Assembly: GCF_004102725.1 (NCBI RefSeq) | Contig: NZ_LHQS01000002.1 | Coordinates: forward strand, 921,984 to 985,983 | Reading direction: 5' to 3' | DNA: 64,000 bases | Source of the DNA: Methanoculleus taiwanensis | GTDB taxonomy: Archaea; Halobacteriota; Methanomicrobia; Methanomicrobiales; Methanoculleaceae | In this document: positions 25,871-33,940 of the stretch, piece after piece | Layout: every line of letters starts with the position of its first letter | Numbering within the stretch: the first letter of the stretch is position 1 | Notes under the pieces: model-generated | What the model saw: the letters and a program-made list of their open reading frames with translations, nothing else | Told to the model about the DNA's origin: nothing | Databases searched by the model: none | Translations under genes and position numbers: made by a program

Positions 25871-26851
25871 CCGGATATGCGGGGTGGGGTGGATCTCCAG
25901 GTCCGCGTATCGGCCGATCGGCCGCTCATGGCGGCCGCTCTTTTTCTTCGCCCTTCTCGATCTTCACTGCCTGCTCAATCCTCTCCAGCCGCGTAACGAT
26001 ATCCCGATACAGCTCCTCCTGGTGAGCCACCATGTCCCGAAGCTCGCTCATTGCCTCGCCCTGCCGGCTTTGCATGGGGATGGTTTGCTCCGAATGTCTC
26101 TCCCGGGGTGCCGTCAGTTTATTCGAGAGGAACCCGGCAAGCGTTCCAAACACGCTTACTCCCGCGGTCATAATGACGATGCCCACAATCCGCCCCCATG
26201 TGGTGACGGGGTACTGATCACCGTAGCCCACCGTCGCGATTGTGACGTACGCCCACCAGAGTGCGTCTCCCGCCGTCCGGATGTTTGCACCCGGGGCCGT
26301 GCGCTCTGCACCGAGTACGAGTATGGCACTCACCTCGACGAGGAGAATGATGAAGAAAAAGACGAAAAAGAGTGCTCCTTCTGCCCGCTGTTCAGAAAAG
26401 TCATATTTCAGCCGTCTGATACCGAATGTGCGCATCAGCCAGACCACTTGTGCAATCCGGGAGAGACGGAAGATCTTCATGCCGGGGAGAGGCACCGAGG
26501 AGAGGAGATCCGCCCAGCCCCGGTCCTGAAGGAAGTACTGCAACTTCGATTCGGCAGTGAACAACCTGAAGAGAAAGTCCAGCAGGAATACGGACGATAA
26601 GAAGAGATCTACGACGAAAACGACCCTGGTCGCATCAGGATTGAGGGCGGGGAAGACGAGGAAGACGATGTTGAAGACCGACAGGAGGGAGAGGAACAGG
26701 ATGAATCCCTCGTAACTCGACCCCTTGAAGCCGACAGGACACTCCGATTCCTCCTTCATAGAAAACTCCAGACGTGCGGTGTATGATGATACCCCCACCG
26801 TCCTTAAGGGTCATCAGTGTTTCGGCGCACCATTCACCTCCCGCAGCACTT
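25871..26851. repeat. Direct repeat (about 0.98 kb), copy A
   Basis: Nearly identical to 29704-30685 in the same orientation, from CCGGATA(T/C)GCGGGGTGGGG to CTCCCGCAGCACTT, with one 1-nt indel and scattered substitutions. It contains the whole channel gene, its promoter and the junction to nuclease debris. No terminal inverted repeats or transposase. Confidence 0.9.
25926..26759 (-). CDS. Voltage-gated-like potassium channel, copy A
   Basis: 277 aa. Six hydrophobic segments in a Kv/KvAP-like arrangement: FILFLSLLSVFNIVFLVF (S1), VVFVVDLFLSSVFLLDFLFRLF (S2-S3), a short arginine-bearing S4 (IFRLSRIAQVVWLMRTFGIRR), S5 (ALFFVFFFIILLVEVSAILV), pore helix with selectivity filter TIATVGYGD, and S6. 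A cytoplasmic C-terminal helix (LRDMVAHQEELYRDIVTRLERIEQAV) should be a coiled coil. The frame opens at a GTG at 26798, but ATG 26759 has GGAG 8 nt upstream and a better distance from the likely TATA (CCCTTAAGG). Differs from copy B at five residues. Confidence 0.88.
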   Translation of the reverse strand: MKEESECPVGFKGSSYEGFILFLSLLSVFNIVFLVFPALNPDATRVVFVVDLFLSSVFLLDFLFRLFTAESKLQYFLQDRGWADLLSSVPLPGMKIFRLSRIAQVVWLMRTFGIRRLKYDFSEQRAEGALFFVFFFIILLVEVSAILVLGAERTAPGANIRTAGDALWWAYVTIATVGYGDQYPVTTWGRIVGIVIMTAGVSVFGTLAGFLSNKLTAPRERHSEQTIPMQSRQGEAMSELRDMVAHQEELYRDIVTRLERIEQAVKIEKGEEKERPP

Positions 26852-26890
26852 TTTGTACTTCAGCCCGCTCCCGCCCCCGCCGGAGCAGCC
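26834..26890 (-). pseudogene. Possible decayed SEC-C zinc-motif tail
   Basis: Minus-strand frame ending GCSGGGGSGLKYKKCCGR resembles the SEC-C C-terminal motif (CPCGSGKKYKKCC), but two of the four zinc ligands are lost. It overlaps the end of direct repeat A. May be the stub of a lost gene. Confidence 0.35.
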
Positions 26891-27404
26891 CAATCTCGCC
26901 ATCCAGACGATAAAATACCCCTCCATCACTTTCTCGAGATGGGAGAGTCGGTGCGGGAGCGTGAACTCGAGCGGGGCCTGATCGATCACATCTGCGAGTT
27001 TCTCCTGGAGCTCGGGGTGGGGTTTGCGTTCGTGGGAGCCGGTACCATCTGGCGGTCGGGGGGCAGGAGTACGATCTGATCTGCTCTTCCACCACCTCCG
27101 GCTCAGGTCGTTTGTTGCGATCGACCTGAAGGTGGGCGCGTTCATCCCCGAATACGCCGGGAAGATGAACTTCTCCCTATCGGCGGTCGACGACCTCCTC
27201 GCCCACCCTGCGGACAACCCGAGCATCGGGATTGTTCGCTGCAAGACGAAGAATCGCATCATCGCCGAGTACGCACTGAAGGATATGACCAAACCGATCG
27301 GGGTTGCGGGGTATGCGCTGACCTCTTCCCTGCCGGACGAATTGCTCGGGACGCTGCCGACGGTCGACGAACTGGAAGGGGAGCTTGGCCGGGGGAAAGA
27401 ATGA
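26880..27404 (+). pseudogene. Remnant of a YhcG/DUF1016-type PD-(D/E)XK nuclease gene
   Basis: Two frames together give the C-terminal domain of the YhcG (DUF1016) family: first HHFLEMGESVRERELERGLI and ICEFLLELGVGFAFVG, then after a frame change near 27050 DLLFHHLRLRSFVAIDLKVG, FIPEYAGKMNFSLSAVDDLL, VRCKTKNRIIAEYAL and KPIGVAGYAL to LPTVDELEGELGRG. The N-terminal winged-helix half is missing. IDLKVG is the DxK core of the nuclease, with the usual E replaced by D. Such proteins accompany type I restriction systems; none is present here. Confidence 0.72.
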
Positions 27405-27777
27405 CGGCGGCGGCATGTAATTCATGCCGGGGCACGGTGTGATTCTCCAGACGGAGAGGTCTGACTACCGGGCTCATTTTTGGTTTCTCTCCCTCTGGCT
27501 CTTGATTTAGGATATGTAACGGGCATGTAATCCGTATGCAACGTCGTACTGCAACCGGCTTCCAGCCGCTGCCCGGGCTGCTTGATCACCGGACGTTCGA
27601 GCGGGGGGCGTCGAACTCGGGCGGTGCACGTCTGCGATACGGGGAAAGTGGTCTATCGTCCCTGCCGTCCCTGACGCTTGAGAAACTCCGGCAGGCTCAC
27701 GGGTCGGTGCCGGGCAACCAGCTGATAGCCGTCTTCAAACCGCAGGAGGCGAAGGACGGCGCATCGAGACGGGATGA
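27405..27777. other. Intergenic region
   Basis: About 370 bases. A 97-codon ORF at 27536-27829 runs into the convergent MFS gene and has no family resemblance. No gene was supported. Confidence 0.35.
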
Positions 27778-29388
27778 TCAGGCATCATTCTGTACGTCAG
27801 CAACGAGTTTTCTCCTCGGAAGGAAATAGGCGGGAATCTGGCCGAGCACCGCGATAATCACGGCCGCCCAGAGTGCTGTTCTGATCCCCTGAATCCTGGC
27901 CGCTTCATTGATGTTGAGAATCTCATCGGCAATATCGGGGGGAACATCCTGCAGGACCTCTTTCAGCTGATCGTCGCTCACGAACTCTACGCTGTCTTCC
28001 ACAGCGACGATGACCTCGCTCTTAATTTCGTCCGGGAGCACGGGGCTCTCTTCGATCATCGCGACAGCACTGACGGCAAGTCCGGCAAGCAGCATGGCAC
28101 CCAGCAGAGCCGTCCCCAGGGACATGCCGAGGTTCTGGGACGTGGCCATGAGCGCCGCCGCCTCGCTCGTCCGTTCAGGAGAAACAATCGAGAGCGCCAG
28201 GTTCATGATCTGTGATCCCATAAGCCCGATGCCGAGTCCGAGGACGGCGAACCCGATGGAGACCTCGATTCCGGTTATCTCGACGTCAAGCGCGGCGATG
28301 ATCAGGAGCAGGCCAGCAATCGCCCCGATCAGTCCGGCCTGGATGATCCGGCGGGGAGGAATCCTTACGGCTAGCCTCGCCCCGGTCAGCGAGGCGACGA
28401 GCAGCGGGATTGAGAGGGGGAGGTAGAGGAATCCCGTCTGCATGGCGGTAAGCCCCAGTGCAATCTGGAAGAAGAGCGACATTGCGAAGAGAATGCCGCC
28501 CATAACCAGGGTCTGTACGAGTTGTATGCCCATTCCGGAGGTAAAACTTCTCATCCTGAGCAGGGAGACGTGTACGAGCGGCTCCCTGCCGGACGCAACG
28601 ACATGCCGCTCCCAGGCGAGGAAGATGAGCAGGGTGAGGATGCCGATACCGATGAAGATGGGGGTGGGGGAGAGGCCAAGGGGGTTGAACGGTATGCCGG
28701 CGATATCGAAGGGGATGCGGGCCTGCCACCACCCATAGGCGCCGGCGAGCAGGATGCCGTAGACGATGGCTCCCATCCCGAGTGCCGAGAGGATGGTGCC
28801 GACGATATCGAGCGTCGGTCGCTCACTGGGCTCTACCGGCGCATCCCGGATCTGTCGGGAGAGCCAGAGCACGATGAGAACGATGACGACTTCCGCGGCA
28901 AAGGCGAGCCGCCAGGTGTAGGCGGTGGTCAGCCATCCGCCGATGATAGGGCCAAGCGCGAGCCCGCTCGCAACCACCCCGCCGATTAACCCATATGCCA
29001 GCGCACGGTCGGCGCCCTCGTAGTTCGAGGTGACGAGGGTCTGGAGAGCAGGCATCACCAGAACAGCCCCGAGCCCCTCGAGGATCGACCACCCGATAAA
29101 GAGCACGCCGATGGTGGGGCTCAGCGCGGTGATCAGCGAGCCGGTGCCATAGACAACCAATCCCCGCCGGAATGTGAGAAGGCGACCCCAGATGTCGCCG
29201 AGCTTGCCTCCCGTGATCATGAACGCCGCCATGACCAGCGCATACATGGTGATGACCCCCTGCACAATCGTCACCGTGGTGTCGAAGTCGTCAATGAGCG
29301 TGCTTATGGAGACATTCATGATGGTGGTATCGATGACCAGGATGAACATGGCCAGCGAAAGGGCTACAAGTACGGTCCACTTCGACAT
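27778..29388 (-). CDS. MFS drug efflux transporter, DHA2 (14-TM) family
   Basis: 536-aa proton-driven exporter of the EmrB/QacA type. Starts SKWTVLVALSLAMFILVIDTTIMNVSI, which contains motif D1 (the TM1 Asp before TTIMNV); motif A in loop 2-3 is GGKLGDIWGRLLTFRRG; motif C in TM5 reads LALGPIIGGWLTTAYTWRLAF. About 14 hydrophobic helices. A soluble insertion (SPVLPDEIKSEVIVAVEDSVEF ... NEAARIQGI) lies between the last two helices, as in archaeal members. The leader carries an inverted repeat overlapping the predicted transcript start, so repressor control is likely. Substrate unknown. Confidence 0.92.
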   Translation of the reverse strand: MSKWTVLVALSLAMFILVIDTTIMNVSISTLIDDFDTTVTIVQGVITMYALVMAAFMITGGKLGDIWGRLLTFRRGLVVYGTGSLITALSPTIGVLFIGWSILEGLGAVLVMPALQTLVTSNYEGADRALAYGLIGGVVASGLALGPIIGGWLTTAYTWRLAFAAEVVIVLIVLWLSRQIRDAPVEPSERPTLDIVGTILSALGMGAIVYGILLAGAYGWWQARIPFDIAGIPFNPLGLSPTPIFIGIGILTLLIFLAWERHVVASGREPLVHVSLLRMRSFTSGMGIQLVQTLVMGGILFAMSLFFQIALGLTAMQTGFLYLPLSIPLLVASLTGARLAVRIPPRRIIQAGLIGAIAGLLLIIAALDVEITGIEVSIGFAVLGLGIGLMGSQIMNLALSIVSPERTSEAAALMATSQNLGMSLGTALLGAMLLAGLAVSAVAMIEESPVLPDEIKSEVIVAVEDSVEFVSDDQLKEVLQDVPPDIADEILNINEAARIQGIRTALWAAVIIAVLGQIPAYFLPRRKLVADVQNDA

Positions 29389-29411
29389 ACAGATCTTCCT
29401 CCCCCCTTCTT

Positions 29412-29450
29412 ACTGCCCGATCGTGCTGTAATAGGATGATATTGGGCAGT
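29412..29450 (-). promoter_or_regulatory. Inverted repeat at the MFS transporter promoter (putative operator)
   Basis: Arms ACTGCCCGAT and ATTGGGCAGT (9 of 10 pairs match) separated by 19 nt. The dyad lies between the TATA box at 29465-29472 and the ATG at 29388, across the expected transcript start near 29442. A TetR/MarR-type repressor site is the simplest reading; an mRNA hairpin is the alternative. Confidence 0.5.
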
Positions 29451-29464
29451 GACTCCCTGCTGCC

Positions 29465-29472
29465 ATATATAT
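29465..29472 (-). promoter_or_regulatory. TATA box of the MFS transporter gene
   Basis: ATATATAT on the minus strand (in CATATATATGG), about 80 nt upstream of the start codon, giving a leader of roughly 50 nt that includes the operator-like dyad and the Shine-Dalgarno GGGGGGAGGAAG. Confidence 0.55.
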
Positions 29473-29703
29473 GTTGCCACAATCGGGAGAATATGCCCTA
29501 TAGTGCGATCCACGAAGGTTCTGCAGTTCTTCTCTGACATGCTGCCGTATGGCTTACAGATCGTGAACGCCTCTTCCTGTAGCGCTATTCCGGGATGGTG
29601 AACGGAGCGCATCAGTCCGGATTCTCATCATCCGTTATTCCGGAGGGGAGAGTACCAGTGGCTCGGCAATACGCCGTGAGAGGACTCTGCTGCTCATCTC
29701 CAA

Positions 29704-30685
29704 CCGGATACGCGGGGTGGGGGTGGATCTCCAGGTCCGCGTATCGGCCGACCGGCCGCTCATGGCAGCCGCTCTTTTTCTTCGCCCTTCTCGATCTTCA
29801 CTGCCTGCTCAATCCTCTCCAGCCGCGTGACGATATCCCGATACCGTTCCTCCTGGTGAGCCACCATGTCCCGAAGCTCGCTCATTGCCTCGCCCTGCCG
29901 GCCTTGCATGGGGATGGTTTGCTCCGAATGTCTCTCCCGGGGTGCCGTCAGTTTGTTCGAGAGGAACCCGGCGAGCGTTCCAAACACGCTTACTCCCGCG
30001 GTCATAATGACGATGCCCACAATCCGCCCCTGTGCGGTGACGGGGTACTGATCACCGTAACCCACCGTCGCGATTGTGACGTACGCCCACCAGAGTGCGT
30101 CTCCCGCCGTCCGGATGTTTGCACCCGGGGCCGTGCGCTCTGCACCGAGTACGAGTATGGCACTCACCTCGACGAGGAGAATGATGAAGAAAAAGACGAA
30201 AAAGAGTGCTCCTTCTGCCCGTTGTTCAGAAAAGTCATATTTCAGCCGTCTGATACCGAATGTGCGCATCAGCCAGACCACTTGTGCAATCCGGGAGAGA
30301 CGGAAGATCTTCATGCCGGGGAGAGGCACCGAGGAGAGGAGATCCGCCCAGCCCCGGTCCTGAAGGAAGTACTGCAACTTCGATTCGGCAGTGAACAACC
30401 TGAAGAGAAAGTCCAGCAGGAATACGGACGATAAGAAGAGATCTACGACGAAAACGACCCTGGTCGCATCAGGATTGAGGGCGGGGAAGACGAGGAAGAC
30501 GATGTTGAAGACCGACAGGAGGGAGAGGAACAGGATGAATCCCTCGTAACTCGACCCCTTGAAGCCGACAGGACACTCCGATTCCTCCTTCATAGAAAAC
30601 TCCAGACGTGTGGTGTATGATGATACCCCCACCGTCCTTAAGAGTCATCAGTGTTTCGGCGCACCATTCACCTCCCGCAGCACTT
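29704..30685. repeat. Direct repeat (about 0.98 kb), copy B
   Basis: Second copy of the channel-bearing repeat, same orientation as 25871-26851, about 3.8 kb apart. The shared sequence stops at the same GCAGCACTT in both copies; what follows differs but comes from the same kind of nuclease gene. Confidence 0.9.
29760..30593 (-). CDS. Voltage-gated-like potassium channel, copy B
   Basis: 277 aa, the same protein as the gene at 25926-26759 apart from five residues (two next to the filter-side S6 start, three in the cytoplasmic tail). The filter TVGYGD and S4 arginines are unchanged. The near-identity implies a recent duplication or continuing gene conversion. Start ATG 30593, chosen as for copy A. 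K+ selectivity is inferred from the filter. Confidence 0.88.
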   Translation of the reverse strand: MKEESECPVGFKGSSYEGFILFLSLLSVFNIVFLVFPALNPDATRVVFVVDLFLSSVFLLDFLFRLFTAESKLQYFLQDRGWADLLSSVPLPGMKIFRLSRIAQVVWLMRTFGIRRLKYDFSEQRAEGALFFVFFFIILLVEVSAILVLGAERTAPGANIRTAGDALWWAYVTIATVGYGDQYPVTAQGRIVGIVIMTAGVSVFGTLAGFLSNKLTAPRERHSEQTIPMQGRQGEAMSELRDMVAHQEERYRDIVTRLERIEQAVKIEKGEEKERLP

Positions 30686-30725
30686 CGAACTGATCGGGAC
30701 GCTGCCGGCAGACCCTCGTAGCCGT
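30684..30725 (+). pseudogene. Short YhcG/DUF1016 C-terminal stub after repeat B
   Basis: Right after the repeat, one frame reads FELIGTLPADPRS, close to DELLGTLPTVDEL at the end of the YhcG remnant that follows repeat A. It suggests that the duplicated segment once extended into this gene and was cut back. Confidence 0.4.
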
Positions 30726-30839
30726 CTCACCGCCCCTCGCACCCCGCAGGTAAACCCCGGTTCCGGAAGACTTTCATCGTCAGGGGTCAAGTTCCTCTGC
30801 AGTACACCCCCGGCTCTCAGCCGAACAGGAGCCGCTTGC

Positions 30840-32192
30840 ATGCCCACGACCCCCCCTATCCGCCCCGGCGTCTTCACCGGAGACGTCCCGCTATCCGCCC
30901 GGCCGATCCGGGGAGTCCCAACGTCCGTCACGGCGTTCGTCGGGCGGGCGCTGCAGGGGCCGGTCGATGAACCGACCGCCGTCGCCTCCTTTACCGGGTT
31001 CGAGAACCGGTTCGGCGGGCTGCATGCCGACTGCCCGCTGGCGTATGCGGTCCGTGACTTCTTCGCAAACGGCGGCGGCCGGGCTCTTATCGTCCGGCTG
31101 GCGGGCACAGGCAGGGCGGCACCGGGGATCGGGCGGCGAGCGGTGAGAGCCGCCCCCGGCGGCGCTCCCCTGACCGTCGACGATTACATCGGCCACGAAG
31201 CCGAAGAGCGGGGGCTCTACGCCCTCGAAAAGGCCGACCTCTTCAACCTCCTCTGCATCCCGCCCGATACCCGGGACGGGAATCTCCCGCCGACCGTCAT
31301 CAGACGAGCGGCGGAGTACTGCTGCCGCCGGCGGGCCATGCTGATAGTCGACCCCGATCGGGAGTGGGGCGAGGGAGAAGGCGCTGCCGGAAGAGCCCGG
31401 GACGGGGTGCGGAACCTCGGGCTGACCGGTGCCGGGATGAGGAACGCGACGCTCTTCTTTCCGCGTATCCGGCAGCCCGACCCGGAGCGGCAGGGGCGGC
31501 TCGAGACCTTCGCACCGTGCGGGGCCGTCGCCGGCGTCATCGCCCGGACCGATGCCCAGCGGGGGGTCTGGAAAGCGCCCGCAGGTACCGGGGCGGTGCT
31601 GCCCGGCGTCGCGGGCTTGCAGGCCGATCTCTCCGAGGCCGATAGCGGAACCCTGCGCCCGGCGGGCATCAACCCTCTCCGCTTGCTCCCGGGAGTCGGG
31701 ATCTGTATCCGGGGCGCCCGGACGCTCTCGGGGGGCGATCGGCCGACCGACGAGTTCGCGCACATCCCCGTCCGAAGGCTCGCGCTCTTCATCGAGGAGA
31801 GCCTCCTTCGCGGGCTTGCCTGGACAGCCTTTGAACCGGACGGCGAACCGCTCCGGGCAGCGGTACGCACCGCCGCCGGTGCGTTCATGGACGGCCTCCG
31901 GCGGCAGGGGGCGTTTGCGGGCAGCCGTCCGGAAGATGCCTGGTTCGTGAAGTGCGACCGGGAGACGACGACCCCGGCCGAGAGCGAGCGGGGGATTGTC
32001 ACCCTGCTCGTCGGGTTTGCACCGGCGAGACCGAGAGCGTTCGTCGTGCTCCGGATACCCGTCAGGGTCGCCGGTGTCGGCCGGGCATCCCCCTACGAGG
32101 CTCTGCCGGAGCTGGATGCCGGCGGCAACCCCGCCGGTATCGCGACGCTCACCCTGGAGCACGGGGACTGGGAGCGGGACGAGATCGGCTGA
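30840..32192 (+). CDS. Phage tail sheath family protein (contractile tail)
   Basis: 450 aa from ATG 30840; the frame is open upstream to 30651, but the family start RPGVFTGDVPLSARPIRGVPTSV lies just after this ATG. N-terminal TAFVGRA and DCPLAYAVRDFFANGGGRALIVRL, a central variable domain, and C-terminal VGICIRGARTL, FIEESLLRGLAWTAFEPD and FVLRIPVRVA-like strands are typical of sheath subunits of myophages and extracellular contractile injection systems. No tube, baseplate, spike or AAA+ gene is adjacent, so it is an orphan here. Either a relic or a sheath-derived host protein. Confidence 0.82.
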   Translation: MPTTPPIRPGVFTGDVPLSARPIRGVPTSVTAFVGRALQGPVDEPTAVASFTGFENRFGGLHADCPLAYAVRDFFANGGGRALIVRLAGTGRAAPGIGRRAVRAAPGGAPLTVDDYIGHEAEERGLYALEKADLFNLLCIPPDTRDGNLPPTVIRRAAEYCCRRRAMLIVDPDREWGEGEGAAGRARDGVRNLGLTGAGMRNATLFFPRIRQPDPERQGRLETFAPCGAVAGVIARTDAQRGVWKAPAGTGAVLPGVAGLQADLSEADSGTLRPAGINPLRLLPGVGICIRGARTLSGGDRPTDEFAHIPVRRLALFIEESLLRGLAWTAFEPDGEPLRAAVRTAAGAFMDGLRRQGAFAGSRPEDAWFVKCDRETTTPAESERGIVTLLVGFAPARPRAFVVLRIPVRVAGVGRASPYEALPELDAGGNPAGIATLTLEHGDWERDEIG

Positions 32193-32621
32193 AGCCGGCC
32201 GGCACCTCCGGGTTCGGCAATCTTTAAATGGCCTGTTTTTCGCCAAAACCCGCAAAAAACCGACCCGCACAGAAGCCCGCAGACGGCTGTTCTCCCTGCC
32301 GGTAAGGGTATCTCTCCTCAAAAAATTACCGCTCTTCATACGGCCGTTATAGCCCGGCGATTCGTCCGGGTTTCAGGAATCGGGGCGATCTCTGCAGGGT
32401 ATCCGGAGTGCTGAAATCCGTGATCCGAAAGCAGCGGTAAAATCGGAAAAGAACGGCAATTTGGATGTATTTTTAGCCGGAGGGAGGGTGGTTCCCCCCG
32501 CCCGGGTTTTGGCCTGTCCCTGTCGGGATCGAAACGAGGCAGCGTTACGGAAGCGCCGGGCTCCTTTCCCCGCAGGTCTTCCGGCGTACACCCGGCTCTG
32601 CCGCTCGTTACGGGTTTCCGG
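32193..32621. other. Intergenic region after the sheath gene
   Basis: About 430 bases with no supported gene. T-rich runs near 32237-32242 and 32470-32475 could terminate transcripts from both sides. Dense GC-rich stretches near 32490-32510. Confidence 0.35.
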
Positions 32622-33671
32622 TCACGGTCTCGAACTATCCGTCGCGTTCAGAAACGCAGCGATCCTGTCGCCGACGTTCTGCTCGAGGTTCCGATACCAG
32701 AATGCGTAGTCGTAGCGGTGGTACACGCCTTCGGAGTACGGGCCGATATCCAGGTCTTCGCCTGCCGGTATCGTCGTCGTGAGCGCTCCGGTCTCCGGGT
32801 TAATCCGTGCGTCGGAGTAGTTCGCTACCTCGCGCAGCAGTTCGCCGGTCGAATCGTTGTAGAACCGTGCACCGAGGTTCTCCGAGGCGGGAGCGTCGGC
32901 AGCGTCGGTCGTCCAGGTGAGCGGATTGATGCAGTGTGCCCCGGGCATCAGCATGGGGCCGCCGGCGGATGTCACCGACTGCGTGTTGTAGGTGATCACG
33001 ACTCCCGTATCGTTCGCACCCTGCGCCGCCGTAAGTCCTGCTGCCTCCAGATCGGCATCCGTCACGGTATAGCCGATAAGATAGGCGGCGACCAGGCGGC
33101 TCCGAAGGTCTGCATCACTCCCGAACCGGTTCTTTATCAGTTCGATGAGTGCCATCGTGCCCTGGCTGTGGCCTGCGATAATGAACGGGCGGCCCTGGTT
33201 GAGATTGGCGATGTAGTAGTCGAAGGCCGCTTCCACATCGACAGCACCCTGCTTGAACTCTGCAGTATCGGTTGCGAGCTCATCCGGGCCCATCGCGACC
33301 TGGGTCGACATCTGCCGGTAGTACGGGGCGAAGACGTTGGCATGCGATGCAAACACGCTTGCCTGTGCGTTAAAAATGCCCTGCGCCAGCGCCCGTTCCT
33401 CGTCGCTGGTGATATCCATGGACCCGGTCGGGCTGCTGCTGACCGTCGGATAGACGTAAAATACGTCAACCGTTTTTCCCACTGACGGCAGTGAGAGCCA
33501 GTAGTACGAATCGTTATAATCCGGAGCCGGATCGGGCCCGACGGTGCTTGTCGGAACAGCCTCTTCGTCCTGCGGGGTGGACGCCTCTCCGGTCAAACAA
33601 CCGCTGGTGAGAATGAAACAGACCCCAATCGTGATGATGAGGCATAGCAGAAAATGAGCCTTTCTTATCAT
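32622..33671 (-). CDS. DUF3089 alpha/beta-hydrolase lipoprotein
   Basis: 349 aa. N-terminal lipoprotein signal: hydrophobic FLLCLIITIGVCFI and lipobox LTSGC. The DUF3089 domain follows: VFYVYPTVSSSPTGS, VFAPYYRQMS, and the nucleophile elbow GHSQGTMAL (Ser of GHSQG), with H in GAHCINPLTW. An anchored extracellular esterase or lipase is the usual proposal for this family; substrate unknown. It stands alone, with a divergent gap of 270 bases to addA in which nothing was seen. Confidence 0.85.
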   Translation of the reverse strand: MIRKAHFLLCLIITIGVCFILTSGCLTGEASTPQDEEAVPTSTVGPDPAPDYNDSYYWLSLPSVGKTVDVFYVYPTVSSSPTGSMDITSDEERALAQGIFNAQASVFASHANVFAPYYRQMSTQVAMGPDELATDTAEFKQGAVDVEAAFDYYIANLNQGRPFIIAGHSQGTMALIELIKNRFGSDADLRSRLVAAYLIGYTVTDADLEAAGLTAAQGANDTGVVITYNTQSVTSAGGPMLMPGAHCINPLTWTTDAADAPASENLGARFYNDSTGELLREVANYSDARINPETGALTTTIPAGEDLDIGPYSEGVYHRYDYAFWYRNLEQNVGDRIAAFLNATDSSRP

Positions 33672-33940
33672 CGTAAATCCTCCAAATCCGTAGAATTCAG
33701 AAGACTATGGGGCATCATCTTTGTTAACGATAACGAGATTGTCCCGGGGCTCCTTTTCACCGTTGACCCGGCAGGAGAGACTCTTTTCCCCCGTGAACCT
33801 CTGTGAGTGGGGATGGAGCCGTTGTGTATCGCGGCTGCAATGCAGGCGCCGCGATCCGTGCGATTATGCTCCACAACAGATGTCCATATCACTGGAGCTG
33901 GCCTTGAGACCGGCGATCACTCCTGCACTCCCGGAGAGCA

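Noticed and set aside
27536-27829. 97-codon open frame between the nuclease remnant and the MFS gene
   Set aside because: Overlaps the convergent transporter end and has no similarity pattern or ribosome-binding site.
25871-30685. Insertion-sequence or composite transposon
   Set aside because: The repeat carries a channel gene only; no transposase, terminal inverted repeats or target duplication were seen.
30840-32192. Prophage
   Set aside because: Only a sheath gene is present; no capsid, terminase, portal, integrase or attachment sites.
30891-32339. 482-codon open frame antisense to the sheath gene
   Set aside because: Shadow frame; low-complexity composition.
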